64,000 bases of DNA from Streptomyces radicis (GCF_003626575.1 NZ_RBDY01000019.1:1-64000); one strand, 5' to 3'. Positions 18,708 to 28,290 are shown, counted from the stretch's first letter. Notes: a model not told the origin generated them from the letters alone. Numbers and translations: made by a program.

Positions 18708-18798
18708 CGTTCCAGTCTCGCAGACCGTCTCACGGTGGCGAGATCCCGTTTCACGATGCGGGCCATGGCCCGAAGGCCAACCGATAGGCTGGCCGGTC

Positions 18799-19554
18799 GT
18801 GACGACCACGCGCCTCCCCCTGTTCCCGCTCAACACCGTGTTGTTCCCCGGGCTCGTGCTGCCGCTCAACGTCTTCGAGGCCAGGTACCGGGCGATGATG
18901 AAGGACCTGCTCACCCTGCCGGACGAGGGGCCACGGCCCTTCGGGGTCGTCGCCATCAGAGACGGGTACGAGACGGCACCGAGCGCGCTCGGCCTGCCCG
19001 ACGGCTCCGAGCCGCCCGAGGCGGGGGCCGCCGCCGGCTTCGCCCTCGACGACCCGGCCCGTTCGTTCCACGCGGTCGGCTGCGTCGCGGACGCCTCGAC
19101 GATCAGGCCGCGCGGCGAGGGCGACCCGGCCGAGAGCTACGAGGTGCTCGCCACCGGCACCACCCGCTTCCGGCTGGTGTCGGTGGACGCGAGCGGCCCG
19201 TATCTGACGGCGGAGATCGAGCCGTTGCCCGAGGTGGCGGGAGAGGGCGCGGGGGCGCTCGCGTCCGGCGTGCTGCGGGCGTTCCGCTCCTACCAGAAGG
19301 TGCTCGCCGGGGCGAACGAGCGGACCCTCGCCCCTGGCCAGGAGCTGCCCGATGACCCCTCGGTGGTCTCCTACCTGGTGGCCGCGGCCACGATGCTCTA
19401 CACCGGCGACAAGCAGCGGCTGCTCCAGGCCAAGGACACGGCGACGCGTCTCGCCGAGGAGCTGCGGATCCTGCGCCACGAGACGGCGCTGATCGGCAAG
19501 CTGCCCTCGGTGCCGGGCGCGGAGTACACGGTCAGGCCGACCAGCCTCAACTGA
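18799..19554 (+). CDS. LON peptidase substrate-binding (N-terminal) domain protein
   Basis: A 251-residue protein with only the LON N-terminal domain: LPLFPLNTVLFPGLVLPLNVFE is the diagnostic opening, followed by FGVVAI and the VGCVADASTIR strand. There is no AAA+ module and no protease Ser-Lys dyad, so it probably binds proteins or peptides without degrading them. It starts at a GTG (18799), divergent from hisD, with ybaK-like 14 nt downstream, suggesting co-transcription. Confidence 0.88.
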   Translation: MTTTRLPLFPLNTVLFPGLVLPLNVFEARYRAMMKDLLTLPDEGPRPFGVVAIRDGYETAPSALGLPDGSEPPEAGAAAGFALDDPARSFHAVGCVADASTIRPRGEGDPAESYEVLATGTTRFRLVSVDASGPYLTAEIEPLPEVAGEGAGALASGVLRAFRSYQKVLAGANERTLAPGQELPDDPSVVSYLVAAATMLYTGDKQRLLQAKDTATRLAEELRILRHETALIGKLPSVPGAEYTVRPTSLN

Positions 19555-19568
19555 CCAGGAGGTCTCCC

Positions 19569-20042
19569 ATGGCGGGCACTCCGGCGACGGTGGCCGCGAC
19601 CAGGGCGAAGGTGGCGTTCACCCTGCACACCTACACCCATGACCCGGCCGCGCCCTCGTACGGCGAGGAGGCGGCGAAGGCGCTCGGCGTCGACCCCGAC
19701 CGGGTCTTCAAGACGCTGGTCACCGAGGTGGACGGGGCGCTCACCGTGGCGGTGCTCCCGGTCTCCGCGTCGCTCGCGCTCAAGGCGCTGGCGAAGGCCG
19801 CGCGGGGGAAGCGCGCCGCGATGGCCGACCCGGCGGCGGCCGAGCGCGCCACGGGCTATGTGCGGGGCGGCATCTCGCCGGTCGGGCAGCGCAAGCGCCT
19901 GCGCACGGTGCTCGACGCGTCGGCCGGACGCCACGCGACGATCTTTGTCTCGGGGGGCCGCAGGGGCCTGGAGATGGAGCTGGCCCCGGACGACCTGATC
20001 ACCCTCACGGGCGCGGTGACGGCCGCGATCACCCGGGAGTAG
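19569..20042 (+). CDS. ybaK: Cys-tRNA(Pro)/Cys-tRNA(Cys) deacylase, YbaK/EbsC type
   Basis: A 157-residue YbaK-family editing domain. It shows the typical segments DPDRVFKTLVTEVDG (with the conserved Lys), VLPVSASLALKALAKA, GYVRGGISPVGQRKRL and TIFVSGGRRGLEMELAPDDL. Family members hydrolyse cysteine mischarged onto tRNA(Pro) in trans to ProRS. AGGAGG lies at 19557-19562, upstream of the ATG. It follows the LON-domain gene by 14 nt. Confidence 0.92.
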   Translation: MAGTPATVAATRAKVAFTLHTYTHDPAAPSYGEEAAKALGVDPDRVFKTLVTEVDGALTVAVLPVSASLALKALAKAARGKRAAMADPAAAERATGYVRGGISPVGQRKRLRTVLDASAGRHATIFVSGGRRGLEMELAPDDLITLTGAVTAAITRE

Positions 20043-20090
20043 GCCCGGCGCGCACCCGGCCCCGGCGAGCCGCTCATCGCGGAGGAACGC

Positions 20091-20711
20091 CTACTCGCGC
20101 CACTGGGGGAGCTCGACGGGCACGGGCTCGGGGTCGCGGGGGCCGAGGACCGCCTGGCACAGCAGGTGGACGCCCACGGCGGCGGCGGGCAGGCCGAAGA
20201 TGACGCCCTTGGCGCCGATGCGCAGCGGCGCGTCGAAGACGTTGTCCACCCCGGCGTCGCGGGCCGCCGCGGCGACGTCGTCGGTGGGGCCGAGCCACAT
20301 CCCGAGCTGCCACGCGAGCCAGGACCCCGCGAGCGCCCCCGCCGCGAGCCCGAGCACCAGCGCCACCCCGCCCGTGCGCCGCAGCGCGAAGACCACGCCC
20401 CCCGCGACCGCGCCGATCGCGAGGCCGAGCAGCAGGAACGTGCCGTCCGCGGCGATCGCCTGCTGGCCCTCCGAGTTCGCCAGGAGGACCGACCTGCCGT
20501 CCGACACCAGCGGCACCCGGGGCGCGAGCCACAGCCACAGCAACCCGAGCACCAGGCCGCTCGCCACGGCGAGGGGCAGGGCCACGCGGACGCCGTCGGC
20601 TATCTCCCGCCGCCAGTCCGTGCGCTGCCCGGGTGTCCCGCCGTCGGGCGGCCCCTCCCCGGTGGGCGAGGGCTCGGGGCGGTCATCGGGTGCGGGCTGG
20701 GGAACGGTCAC
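20091..20711 (-). CDS. DUF2567-like membrane protein
   Basis: A 206-residue protein with a Pro/Gly-rich, likely disordered 40-residue N-terminus and then about four transmembrane segments (VALPLAVASGLVLGLLWLWLAP, FLLLGLAIGAVAGGVVFAL, LVLGLAAGALAGSWLAWQLG, FGLPAAAVGVHLLCQA). The spacing and the short extracytoplasmic loop resemble actinobacterial DUF2567 proteins of unknown function. The start is a GTG at 20711. It is convergent with ybaK and lies 119 bp downstream of the ABC permease gene. Confidence 0.7.
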   Translation of the reverse strand: MTVPQPAPDDRPEPSPTGEGPPDGGTPGQRTDWRREIADGVRVALPLAVASGLVLGLLWLWLAPRVPLVSDGRSVLLANSEGQQAIAADGTFLLLGLAIGAVAGGVVFALRRTGGVALVLGLAAGALAGSWLAWQLGMWLGPTDDVAAAARDAGVDNVFDAPLRIGAKGVIFGLPAAAVGVHLLCQAVLGPRDPEPVPVELPQWRE

Positions 20712-20830
20712 CCCGTCATCCTGCCAGGTCCGGCCGCCTGTTCGGTCCCGGGGACGGCCGTTCGGGCGTCGGGCGGGGGTGCGCGGGGGCGCGGTGGGGT
20801 GCGACGGGGCGCCCTGGGGCGCGGAGGGGC

Positions 20831-21598
20831 TCAGCGCAGCGCGGCCCGGCGGTAGGCCCAGGTGGCGAGCGCCAGCGCGGCGGCGCCCACCCCGGCGCAC
20901 ACGGCGAGGTTCGCGACCACCGAGCCCCAGTCGGGGCGCGGGACCAGCGCCACGGCCAGCGCGTCCACGCCGTAGCTCGACGGCAGCAGGTCGCGCAGCA
21001 GGCGTACCGGCTCGGGCAGCCGCCCCTCGGGCAGCACGCCGAGCAGCAGCGCCGCCGACATCCCCAGCTGCCCGCACAGCGTGGCCAGCTCGGCGCGCGG
21101 CGCGAGCAGCCCGAGCGCCGCGCCGAGCCCGGCGAGCGCGGCCCCGGCCAGCGGCACCACGGCGAGCAGCACCCACAGGCCGCCGAGCGGCAGCTGGTAC
21201 AGCAGCCCCCCGGCCACGGCGGTCACCACGACCCCCGGCACGGTGAACGACGCGTACGCCGCCGCCGTCCCCAGCGCCACCGCCGCGGCGGGCACCGGCA
21301 GGGTCGCGTAGTGGTCGAGGCCACCGGCGGCGCGCAGCTGCCCGAAGTACTGGGCCAGCAGGTTGAGGGCGACGAACGCCACCACGAGCACCGCGGACCC
21401 GGCGACCACGGCCCGCGCCTCCTCGCCGTCGCCGCCGTCGACGACGCCGCGCATCAGGATCATGATCCCGATCGACTGGAAGGTGGCCACGAAAAGCAGC
21501 GGGATCCGCGCCACCCGGGCGCGCGACAGCTGCGCCCGGTACACGGCGCCGAGCGCGGGCCACACCCCCACCCCCGGGGCCAGCGGGTGGGCGCTCAT
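20831..21598 (-). CDS. ABC-2-type transporter permease
   Basis: A 255-residue permease with about six transmembrane helices (for example AVLVVAFVALNLLAQYFG, VPGVVVTAVAGGLLY, WVLLAVVPLAGAALAGLGAALGLL) and the membrane-dipping LPSSYGVDALAVAL segment typical of ABC-2 permeases before the last helix. Its ATG overlaps the stop of the ATPase gene by 4 nt. Together they form an exporter whose substrate is unknown (drug, lipid or polysaccharide are common). Confidence 0.87.
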   Translation of the reverse strand: MSAHPLAPGVGVWPALGAVYRAQLSRARVARIPLLFVATFQSIGIMILMRGVVDGGDGEEARAVVAGSAVLVVAFVALNLLAQYFGQLRAAGGLDHYATLPVPAAAVALGTAAAYASFTVPGVVVTAVAGGLLYQLPLGGLWVLLAVVPLAGAALAGLGAALGLLAPRAELATLCGQLGMSAALLLGVLPEGRLPEPVRLLRDLLPSSYGVDALAVALVPRPDWGSVVANLAVCAGVGAAALALATWAYRRAALR

Positions 21599-22647
21599 GA
21601 GCGCTCCAGGCCCGCGCCGCGCCCGCCCAGGGCGAGATAGACGTCCTCCAGGCTCGGCGTGGCCAGCGTGAAGTCGTCGAGCGCGGCGAACGCGGGGCCC
21701 GCCGTCACCGCGGCCACCGCCTCGCGGGCCCGGTCGGCGGGCAGCCGCAGCGTCCAGCGCCGCCCCGCCACGGTCGCGGCCGCGCGCAGGGCCGCGATCT
21801 CCGGCTCGCCGAGCGGGGGTTCATCGCGCCAGACCAGCTCGAGGCGGACGTCGGTGCCCACCAGCGCCTTGAGCCCGCCCGGGGTGTCGCACGCGATGAC
21901 GCGGCCCGCGTCGAGCACCGCGACCCGGTCGAGCACCGTCTCCGCCTCGATGACGTTGTGCGTCACCAGCACCACCGTCGTTCCGTCGCAGGCGCGCCGC
22001 CGGTCGATCGCGGCCCACACGGCCCGCCTGGCCACCGGGTCCATCCCGGCCGTCGGCTCGTCGAGCACGAGCACGGGCCGTCGGCCCGCGAGCGCGGCGG
22101 CCACGCAGGCGAGCCTGCGCTGGCCGCCCGAGAGCCGCTTGAGCGGGCGCGCGGCGACGGCGGCCAGGTCGAGCTCCTCCACGACGGCCTCCCGCTCGCG
22201 GCGGGCGACGTCCGCGTCGAGGCCGCGCAGCCGCGCGGTGGTCTCGATGGCCAGGGCCACGGTCAGCTCGTCGAGCGCGGTGGACTCCTGACCGAGGTAG
22301 GCGAGCAGCCGGGGCGCGCGGCGCGGGTGGCGCACGAGGTCGTGGCCGAGCAGGGTGACGCTGCCCGCGTCGGGGCGCAGCAGCCCGGTGAGCTGCCTGA
22401 CGAGGGTCGTCTTGCCCGCGCCGTTGGGGCCGAGCAGCCCGAACACCTCGCCCCTCGCGATGTCGAGCGCGATGTCGCGGCTCGCGGTGACAGGGCCCGC
22501 GGGCGGGGCGCCACGGGGGCGGCGCCCGCCCGGGTAGGTCTTGGTCAGCCCGCGCACCGTGTACGCGGCCTCGACGAGTGGGGGGCGGGCCGGCGCGCGC
22601 CGAGCTGCTGCCGTCGGTGACCCGGCCCTGGCGATCGATGCGGCCAC
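21595..22647 (-). CDS. ABC transporter ATP-binding protein (exporter type)
   Basis: A roughly 350-residue ATPase with Walker A GPNGAGKTTLVRQL, Q-loop region, signature LSGGQRR, Walker B PVLVLDEPTAGMDP and H-loop LVTHNV. The ~90 residues after the core are the variable C-terminal domain seen in drug/lipid exporter ATPases. I chose the GTG at 22647; an ATG at 22686 adds 13 residues and cannot be excluded. An Arg/Pro/Gly insertion (GGRRPRGAPPAGP) follows the first beta-strand. It is translationally coupled to the permease. Confidence 0.9.
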   Translation of the reverse strand: MAASIARAGSPTAAARRAPARPPLVEAAYTVRGLTKTYPGGRRPRGAPPAGPVTASRDIALDIARGEVFGLLGPNGAGKTTLVRQLTGLLRPDAGSVTLLGHDLVRHPRRAPRLLAYLGQESTALDELTVALAIETTARLRGLDADVARREREAVVEELDLAAVAARPLKRLSGGQRRLACVAAALAGRRPVLVLDEPTAGMDPVARRAVWAAIDRRRACDGTTVVLVTHNVIEAETVLDRVAVLDAGRVIACDTPGGLKALVGTDVRLELVWRDEPPLGEPEIAALRAAATVAGRRWTLRLPADRAREAVAAVTAGPAFAALDDFTLATPSLEDVYLALGGRGAGLERS

Positions 22648-22735
22648 GGTCAGGAGCCTACGCGGCGGTGGGCGCGCGCCGGACACCGGGGCACGTTTCG
22701 GACACGGCGGGTGTGACGCGGGGGCGCGGGCGGGC

Positions 22736-23953
22736 TCAGGAGGTGCGTTCGGCGCCGGTGCGCCCGTCGACCTCGCGCCAGAAGCCGGCGCGGATCGCGT
22801 AGCGGTCCTGCTCGTCGATCTGGTCGTCCTTGTGGGTCAGCAGGCCGAACCTGGCGGCGTACCGCAGGAGTTCGCCGTCGATGCGGTGCGGGATGCGGGG
22901 GTACTCGCCCGAGAGCTGCTGCAACGGGGCGGGCCCGGCGAGGCGTTCGGCCCAGCGGCGGGCGAACACCTGCCCCACCTCGAACGGGTCGCCGCCCACC
23001 GCCGTGATGTCCTCCTCGCGGTCCGCCCAGCGCTGCTCCGCGGTGGTCAGCTGCGACAGCATCGGCAGCGCGGAGATCTCGGGCGACTCCTCGGGGCCCC
23101 CGCGGTCCACCCAGCCGCGGTCGGACGACCAGCGCAACGTCGCGGTGGCGGGCGGCGGGACGGGGCGGCCGAGCGACGCCAGGTCCTTGGGCGTCGGCAC
23201 GCCCTTGGCCGCGGGCACGGCGTCGTCGCGGTCCTCCGGCTCACAGGCCGGCTCCTCGGTCGGGGCGGTGCCGTTCTTGCCCGCGGGCGCGGGCTCGCGC
23301 GGGGCGGTCCTCGACGGGGTGGCCGAGGTCTCGGCGTGCGGCGCGGACAGGATGGCGGCGATCTCGGGGCGCGTGACGCGGGGCGCCGAGCCGGGCGCGG
23401 GCGCCTCGTTGACGCGCACGGCGCGCGTGATCCAGGCGCGGTCGAGGACGCGGCGCTCGTCGGCCTCGGCGACCAGGTCCTCGGACTGGTTGTAGTCGCC
23501 GTCGGCGGCCTGGACGGCCCACAGGTGGACGGCGACGCCGTGCTCCTTGGCCGACATCAGCCCGGGCAGCAGGTCGCCGTCGCCGGTGACCAGCACGATG
23601 TCGGCGCACGCCCGGTTGCGCGCGAGCTCGGTGAGCTCGGCGTGCATGGCCGCGTCCACGCCCTTCTGCGCCCAGCGCCCGTCGCTTCGGGTGAGCGCCC
23701 CGAGGCGCACGGTGACGCGCGGCATCACGCGCAACCGCCGGTGCTCGGGCTGCGGAACGCGGTCGGGCGCGCCGTCGAACCAGTAGATCCGCAGCAGGTC
23801 GCAGCCCGTGTCGGCCTCCGCGCGCTCGCGCAACGCCTGGATGAGCGCGGCGTGATCGACGGTGATGCGCGGGCGCGCGGGCTCCCCGGCGAGAAGGCTG
23901 GCGGCGGCACCGAGCAGATAGCCGGCATCCACCAGGACGACACAGCGGTCCAC
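22736..23953 (-). CDS. NYN-domain (PIN-like, LabA/DUF88) putative ribonuclease
   Basis: A 405-residue protein with an N-terminal NYN domain (about 1-180): first strand CVVLVDAGYLLGAAA, then WAQKGVDAAMHAEL and DIVLVTGDGDLLPGL, which hold the conserved acidic residues of the metal-dependent active site. Residues 190-285 are low-complexity Pro/Glu/Ala linker. The C-terminal ~120 residues form a separate acidic domain (SQLTTAEQRWADREED, GEYPRIPHRIDGELLRYAARFGLL). NYN proteins are generally RNases; the target is unknown. The start is a GTG, and the gene is divergent from the 41-residue protein gene. Confidence 0.82.
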   Translation of the reverse strand: MDRCVVLVDAGYLLGAAASLLAGEPARPRITVDHAALIQALRERAEADTGCDLLRIYWFDGAPDRVPQPEHRRLRVMPRVTVRLGALTRSDGRWAQKGVDAAMHAELTELARNRACADIVLVTGDGDLLPGLMSAKEHGVAVHLWAVQAADGDYNQSEDLVAEADERRVLDRAWITRAVRVNEAPAPGSAPRVTRPEIAAILSAPHAETSATPSRTAPREPAPAGKNGTAPTEEPACEPEDRDDAVPAAKGVPTPKDLASLGRPVPPPATATLRWSSDRGWVDRGGPEESPEISALPMLSQLTTAEQRWADREEDITAVGGDPFEVGQVFARRWAERLAGPAPLQQLSGEYPRIPHRIDGELLRYAARFGLLTHKDDQIDEQDRYAIRAGFWREVDGRTGAERTS

Positions 23954-24142
23954 GTTGCACCTTCCCTACCTAAGCGTTTTCCTGAGTCTGCCCGACGGGG
24001 CGGCCGTTATCTGTGCCAACTCGATCTTCGGCGTGGCGAATCCGGCCCCATCCATGCCCGGAATGCGAAGTATGGCGGGTCGTGCGAGCCTGGTCACGGG
24101 CCCGCGTTCACCGATCGCGGGACGCGCAGCCAGGAGGCGATC

Positions 24143-24268
24143 ATGGCCAAGAGCAAGAATCGTGACCGTCAGCCCGCACCCGAGCCGCCGCCCGAGCAGC
24201 CCCGCACCGAGCAGCCGGCCGAGCAGCCCAAGAGCCGCAAGCGCGAACGCCGCTTCGGGCACAACTGA
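24143..24268 (+). CDS. Small basic, Pro/Glu/Gln-rich 41-residue protein
   Basis: A 41-codon gene with AGGAGG 6 nt before its ATG. The protein starts MAKSKNRDRQ, has a Pro/Glu/Gln-rich middle and ends KSRKRERRFGHN. It appears intrinsically disordered and positively charged at both ends. I recall small proteins of this pattern annotated as hypothetical in streptomycetes, with the RFGHN end conserved; nucleic-acid or ribosome association is a guess. It is followed within 24 bp by a perfect terminator-like palindrome, which supports it as an independent gene. Confidence 0.75.
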   Translation: MAKSKNRDRQPAPEPPPEQPRTEQPAEQPKSRKRERRFGHN

Positions 24269-24291
24269 GACGGGGACGACCGGCACGGCGG

Positions 24292-24335
24292 CACACCGAA
24301 GGGCGCGCCCCCGCGGGGGCGCGCCCTTCGGTGTG
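24292..24335. terminator. Perfect 44-bp palindrome, bidirectional terminator
   Basis: CACACCGAAGGGCGCGCCCC pairs fully with its reverse complement across the centre at 24313/24314, giving up to 22 bp of uninterrupted GC-rich stem with essentially no loop beyond what sterics force. It separates the 41-residue protein gene from the convergent 92-residue protein gene, so it can end both transcripts. No U-tract is present. Confidence 0.85.
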
Positions 24336-24386
24336 CGCGGGCGCACGACAGGCGCGTCTCAGGCGTCGCCCCTCAGGCGTCGGCCG

Positions 24387-24665
24387 TCAGTCGTTGAACG
24401 AGTGCCGTTCATGCGCCGCCGCGAAATAGCGCGCGTCCGACACCTCGGACATCACCGATTCCACCGGCTCGGCACCGCCGTGCACGATGTCCCACGCCTC
24501 GTGGACACAGCGCAATCGGTCCTCGAATGCCGTGCCGGGGAAATAGACGACAAGCGCGTGCACGGCCTCCTGGCGCGAAACACGCACCCGACGCAACAGG
24601 AATACCGCCTTGTTGACCATTCGGGCATCCACGGCGATCCACCCCTCATTCGGAGATTCGCTCAT
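24387..24665 (-). CDS. Hypothetical 92-residue protein
   Basis: A compact, probably soluble protein (MSESPNEGWIAVDARMVNKA... to ...ARYFAAAHERHSFND) with mixed helices and no signal or membrane segment. I do not recognise its family. It lies downstream of dnaE on the same strand with an 88-bp gap and before the 44-bp terminator. It may be read from the dnaE transcript or its own promoter. Confidence 0.65.
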   Translation of the reverse strand: MSESPNEGWIAVDARMVNKAVFLLRRVRVSRQEAVHALVVYFPGTAFEDRLRCVHEAWDIVHGGAEPVESVMSEVSDARYFAAAHERHSFND

Positions 24666-24753
24666 TCTCGAAGGTAGACCTCGGGACGCCCCATTCAGGT
24701 AAAGCGGACTCCATCATCGGCCCAACAGGCGGGCATCATCAGGCCAAACGAGA

Positions 24754-27700
24754 TCATCCCGCCAAACAGGCCGGGCCGAGCAGCGCCTTGAGATCCCCGA
24801 ACAGCGCGGGATCGGCCCGCACCCGGTGCCGGTCGAGCCGGTAGACGGTCGTGCTGCGCGCGGACTGGAGCTTGACCCGCACCTCCGTCGGTCCCCGGTG
24901 CTGGCCGAGCACCTCGCCGAGGCGTTCCACCAGCGGCGGGGTGACCTTGACCAGGGGAATGCTGATCGTGACCGGGGCGTCGGCGGACGCCTCGGAGAGG
25001 TCGGGCACCATCAGCTCCATGGCGACCAGGCGCGGCACGTCCTCGCGCTTGTCGAGGCGGCCCTTGACGAACACCACGGCGTCCTCGACGAGCTGGGTGG
25101 AGACCAGCTGGTAGGACGCGGGGAAGAACATGCAGTCGATCGAGCCGCCCAGGTCCTCGACGGTGGCGATGGCCCAGGGGTTGCCCTGCTTGGTCATCTT
25201 GCGCTGGAGCCCGGAGATGATGCCGCCGATGGTGACCACGGCGCCGTCCTGGTAGTCGCCCGCCAGCGCGGAGACCGAGGCGTCGGCCTTCTCGTCCAGG
25301 ACGTGTTCGATGCCGAACAGCGGATGATCGGACACATACAGGCCGAGCATCTCCCGCTCCTGGGCGAGCAGATACCCCTTCTCCCACTCCTCGTCGGAGA
25401 AGACCACGTCCATGCCGAAGCCGGGGCCGCTGTCCTCGTCCTTGTCGTCCATGCCGCCGAAGAGGTCGAACTGGCCCTCGGCCTCCTTGCGCTTGACCTG
25501 CACGACGTTGTCGATCATGGGCTCGAAGTGCGCGGTCAGGCCCTTGCGGGTGTGGTCGAGGCTGTCGAACGCGCCCGCCTTGATGAGCGACTCGACGGTG
25601 CGCTTGTTGCAGACGACGGCCTCGACCTTGTCGAGGAAGTCGGGGAACGAGCTGTACTTCCCCTTCCCCTTCCGCGTGGCCACGATCGAATCGACGACGT
25701 TCTGGCCCACGTTTCGCACCGCCGTAAGACCGAAAACGATCGTGTCATCGCCGCGCGGGGTGAAGTGCGCCTCGGATTCGTTGACGTCGGGCGGCAGCAC
25801 CTTGATGCCCATGCGGCGGCACTCGTTCAGATAGACGGCCGACTTGTCCTTGTCGTCGCGCACCGATGTGAGCAGCCCCGCCATGTACTCGGCCGGGTAA
25901 TTGGCCTTGAGATATGCCGTCCAGTAGGTGACAAGGCCATATGCCGACGAGTGCGCCTTGTTGAACGCGTAGCCCGAGAACGGCACCAGCACGTCCCACA
26001 CGGCCTGGATCGCCTCGTCGGAGTACCCGTTGGCGCGCATGCCGTTCTGGAACGGCACGAACTCCTTGTCCAGGATCTCCTTCTTCTTCTTGCCCATCGC
26101 CCGGCGGAGCAGGTCCGCCTGTCCGAGCGAGTACCCGGCGAGCACCTGGGCGGCCTTCTGCACCTGCTCCTGGTAGACGATCAGGCCGTAGGTGACGTCG
26201 AGGACCTCCCTGAGCGGCTCCTCCAACTCCTTGTGGATCGGCGTGATCTCCTGCTGGCCGTTCTTGCGCAGGGCGTAGTTGATGTGCGAGTTCATGCCCA
26301 TGGGCCCCGGCCGGTACAGGGCGCCGACGGCGGAGATGTCCTCGAAGTCGTCGGGCTTCATCATGCGCAGCAGCGACCGCATCGGCCCGCCGTCGAACTG
26401 GAAGACGCCCAGGGTGTCGCCGCGGCCCAGCAGCTCGAACGTCTTGGGGTCGTCGAGCGTCAGGTCGAGCAGCTTGATGTCGATGCCCTTGTTCTTCTTG
26501 ATGAGCTTGACCGCGTCATCCATGATCGTGAGGTTGCGCAGCCCGAGGAAGTCCATCTTCAGCAGGCCGAGCGACTCACACGTGGGATAGTCCCACTGCG
26601 TGACCACGACGCCGTCGTTCTTCGGCGCGAACAGCGGCACATGGTCCACGAGCCGCTCGCTCGACATGATCACGCCCGCCGCGTGCATGCCCATCTGCCG
26701 GACCAGGCCCTCCAGGCCCTTGGCGGTGTCGATGACCTTCTTGACGTCGGGCTCGTTCTCGTACATCCCCCTGACCTCGGCCGCCTCGCTGTAGCGCGGG
26801 TGGTCCTTGTCGGTGATGCCCGAGAGCGGGATGCCCTTGCCCAGCACGTCGGCGGGCATCGCCTTGGTGATGCGGTCGCCCATCGCGTACGGGTAGCCGA
26901 GCACGCGGGAGGCGTCCTTGATGGCGGCCTTCGCCTTGATCGTTCCGTAGGTGCCGATCATCGACACCTTGTCGGCGCCGTACTTCTCCGTCACATAACG
27001 GATGACCTCGCCGCGCCTGCGCTCGTCGAAGTCGATGTCGACATCCGGCATGGACACGCGCTCGGGGTTGAGGAAGCGCTCGAAGATCAGGCCGTGCTCG
27101 ATCGGGTCGAGGTCGGTGATGCCCATCGCGTACGACACGATCGAGCCCGCCGCCGAGCCGCGCCCCGGGCCCACCGCGATGCCCTGCGCCTTGGCCCACA
27201 TGATGAAGTCCGCGACCACGAGGAAGTACCCGGGGAACCCCATCTGGATGATGACGCCCATCTCGTACTCGGCCTGCCGCGCCCGGTCCTCCGGCACCCC
27301 GCCCGGGTAGCGGCGCTCCATCCCGCGCCGCACCTCCTCCTGGAACCAGGTCACCTCGGTGTACCCCTCGGGCACGTCGAAGCGCGGCATCAGGTCGCGC
27401 GGCTCGAACCAGCCGCCGATCTCGACCTGTTCGGCGACCAGGCGGGTGTTGGCGCAGCCCTCCTGCCAGGCGTCCGAGGAGTCGATCGCGTACATCTCCT
27501 CGGGCGACTTCAGGTAGTAGCCGGTCCCGTCGAAGCGGAAACGATCGGGATCCGACAGATTCTTGCCGGTCTGGACGCAGAGCAACGCGTCGTGCGCCCC
27601 CGCCTCGTGCGCGTGCGTGTAGTGCGAGTCATTGGTGACCAGCGGCGGGATGCCCAGCTTGCGGCCGATCTCCAGCAGCCCGTCGCGCACCCGGGTCTCG

Positions 27701-28290
27701 ATCTCGAGCCCGTGGTCCATCAGCTCGAGGAAGTACCGCCCCTTGCCGAAGATGTCCTGGTAGTCCGCCGCGGCCTTCAGCGCCTCCTCGGGCTGCCCGA
27801 GCCGCAGCCGCGTCTGCACCTCGCCCGAGGGGCAGCCCGTGGAGGCGATCAGGCCCTCCGCGTGCTGCGCGATCGTCTCCTTGTCCATGCGCGGCCACTT
27901 CACGAAGTACCCCTCGGTGTACGCGTCCGAGGTGAGCCGGAAGAGGTTGTGCAGCCCGGTGCCGTTGTGCGCCCAGATCGTCTTGTGCGTGTAACCGCCG
28001 GAGCCCGAGACGTCGTCCCGCTTCTGGTGCGGCTGGCCCCACTGCACCCGGCGCTTGTGCCGCCGCGACTCGGGCGCGACATATGCCTCGATCCCGATGA
28101 TCGGCGTCACGTCCGCGCCCCGCGCCTGCTGGAAGAAGTCGTACGCGCCGTGCAGGTTGCCGTGGTCCGTGATCGCGATGTGTGACATGCCCATCTCCTG
28201 GCACGCCTTGAACATGTCCTTCAGCCGCGCCGCTCCGTCGAGCAGCGAGTACTGGGTGTGCACATGCAGGTGTGTGAAGGGCTTGGTCAC
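24754..28290 (-). CDS. dnaE: DNA polymerase III subunit alpha, DnaE1 type
   Basis: An 1178-residue replicative polymerase, the usual size for this group. The N-terminal PHP domain begins FTHLHVHTQYSLLDGAARL with its metal-ligand histidines and includes AITDHGNLHGAYDF. The catalytic acids of the palm are in MPDVDIDFDERRRGEV and, further on, the DFLGLRNLTIMDD/DLTLDDPKTF region. The fingers, tandem HhH and the OB fold (AVVTIGGIISGLQRKMTKQGNPWAI) follow. The start is a GTG at 28290; the open frame to 28809 is non-coding. Confidence 0.97.
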   Translation of the reverse strand: MTKPFTHLHVHTQYSLLDGAARLKDMFKACQEMGMSHIAITDHGNLHGAYDFFQQARGADVTPIIGIEAYVAPESRRHKRRVQWGQPHQKRDDVSGSGGYTHKTIWAHNGTGLHNLFRLTSDAYTEGYFVKWPRMDKETIAQHAEGLIASTGCPSGEVQTRLRLGQPEEALKAAADYQDIFGKGRYFLELMDHGLEIETRVRDGLLEIGRKLGIPPLVTNDSHYTHAHEAGAHDALLCVQTGKNLSDPDRFRFDGTGYYLKSPEEMYAIDSSDAWQEGCANTRLVAEQVEIGGWFEPRDLMPRFDVPEGYTEVTWFQEEVRRGMERRYPGGVPEDRARQAEYEMGVIIQMGFPGYFLVVADFIMWAKAQGIAVGPGRGSAAGSIVSYAMGITDLDPIEHGLIFERFLNPERVSMPDVDIDFDERRRGEVIRYVTEKYGADKVSMIGTYGTIKAKAAIKDASRVLGYPYAMGDRITKAMPADVLGKGIPLSGITDKDHPRYSEAAEVRGMYENEPDVKKVIDTAKGLEGLVRQMGMHAAGVIMSSERLVDHVPLFAPKNDGVVVTQWDYPTCESLGLLKMDFLGLRNLTIMDDAVKLIKKNKGIDIKLLDLTLDDPKTFELLGRGDTLGVFQFDGGPMRSLLRMMKPDDFEDISAVGALYRPGPMGMNSHINYALRKNGQQEITPIHKELEEPLREVLDVTYGLIVYQEQVQKAAQVLAGYSLGQADLLRRAMGKKKKEILDKEFVPFQNGMRANGYSDEAIQAVWDVLVPFSGYAFNKAHSSAYGLVTYWTAYLKANYPAEYMAGLLTSVRDDKDKSAVYLNECRRMGIKVLPPDVNESEAHFTPRGDDTIVFGLTAVRNVGQNVVDSIVATRKGKGKYSSFPDFLDKVEAVVCNKRTVESLIKAGAFDSLDHTRKGLTAHFEPMIDNVVQVKRKEAEGQFDLFGGMDDKDEDSGPGFGMDVVFSDEEWEKGYLLAQEREMLGLYVSDHPLFGIEHVLDEKADASVSALAGDYQDGAVVTIGGIISGLQRKMTKQGNPWAIATVEDLGGSIDCMFFPASYQLVSTQLVEDAVVFVKGRLDKREDVPRLVAMELMVPDLSEASADAPVTISIPLVKVTPPLVERLGEVLGQHRGPTEVRVKLQSARSTTVYRLDRHRVRADPALFGDLKALLGPACLAG

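Noticed and set aside
24826..28185. 1119-codon frame antisense to dnaE
   Set aside because: Composition (Asp, Val, His, Arg, Leu, Gly rich) is the mirror of the polymerase codons; no start signal or domain.
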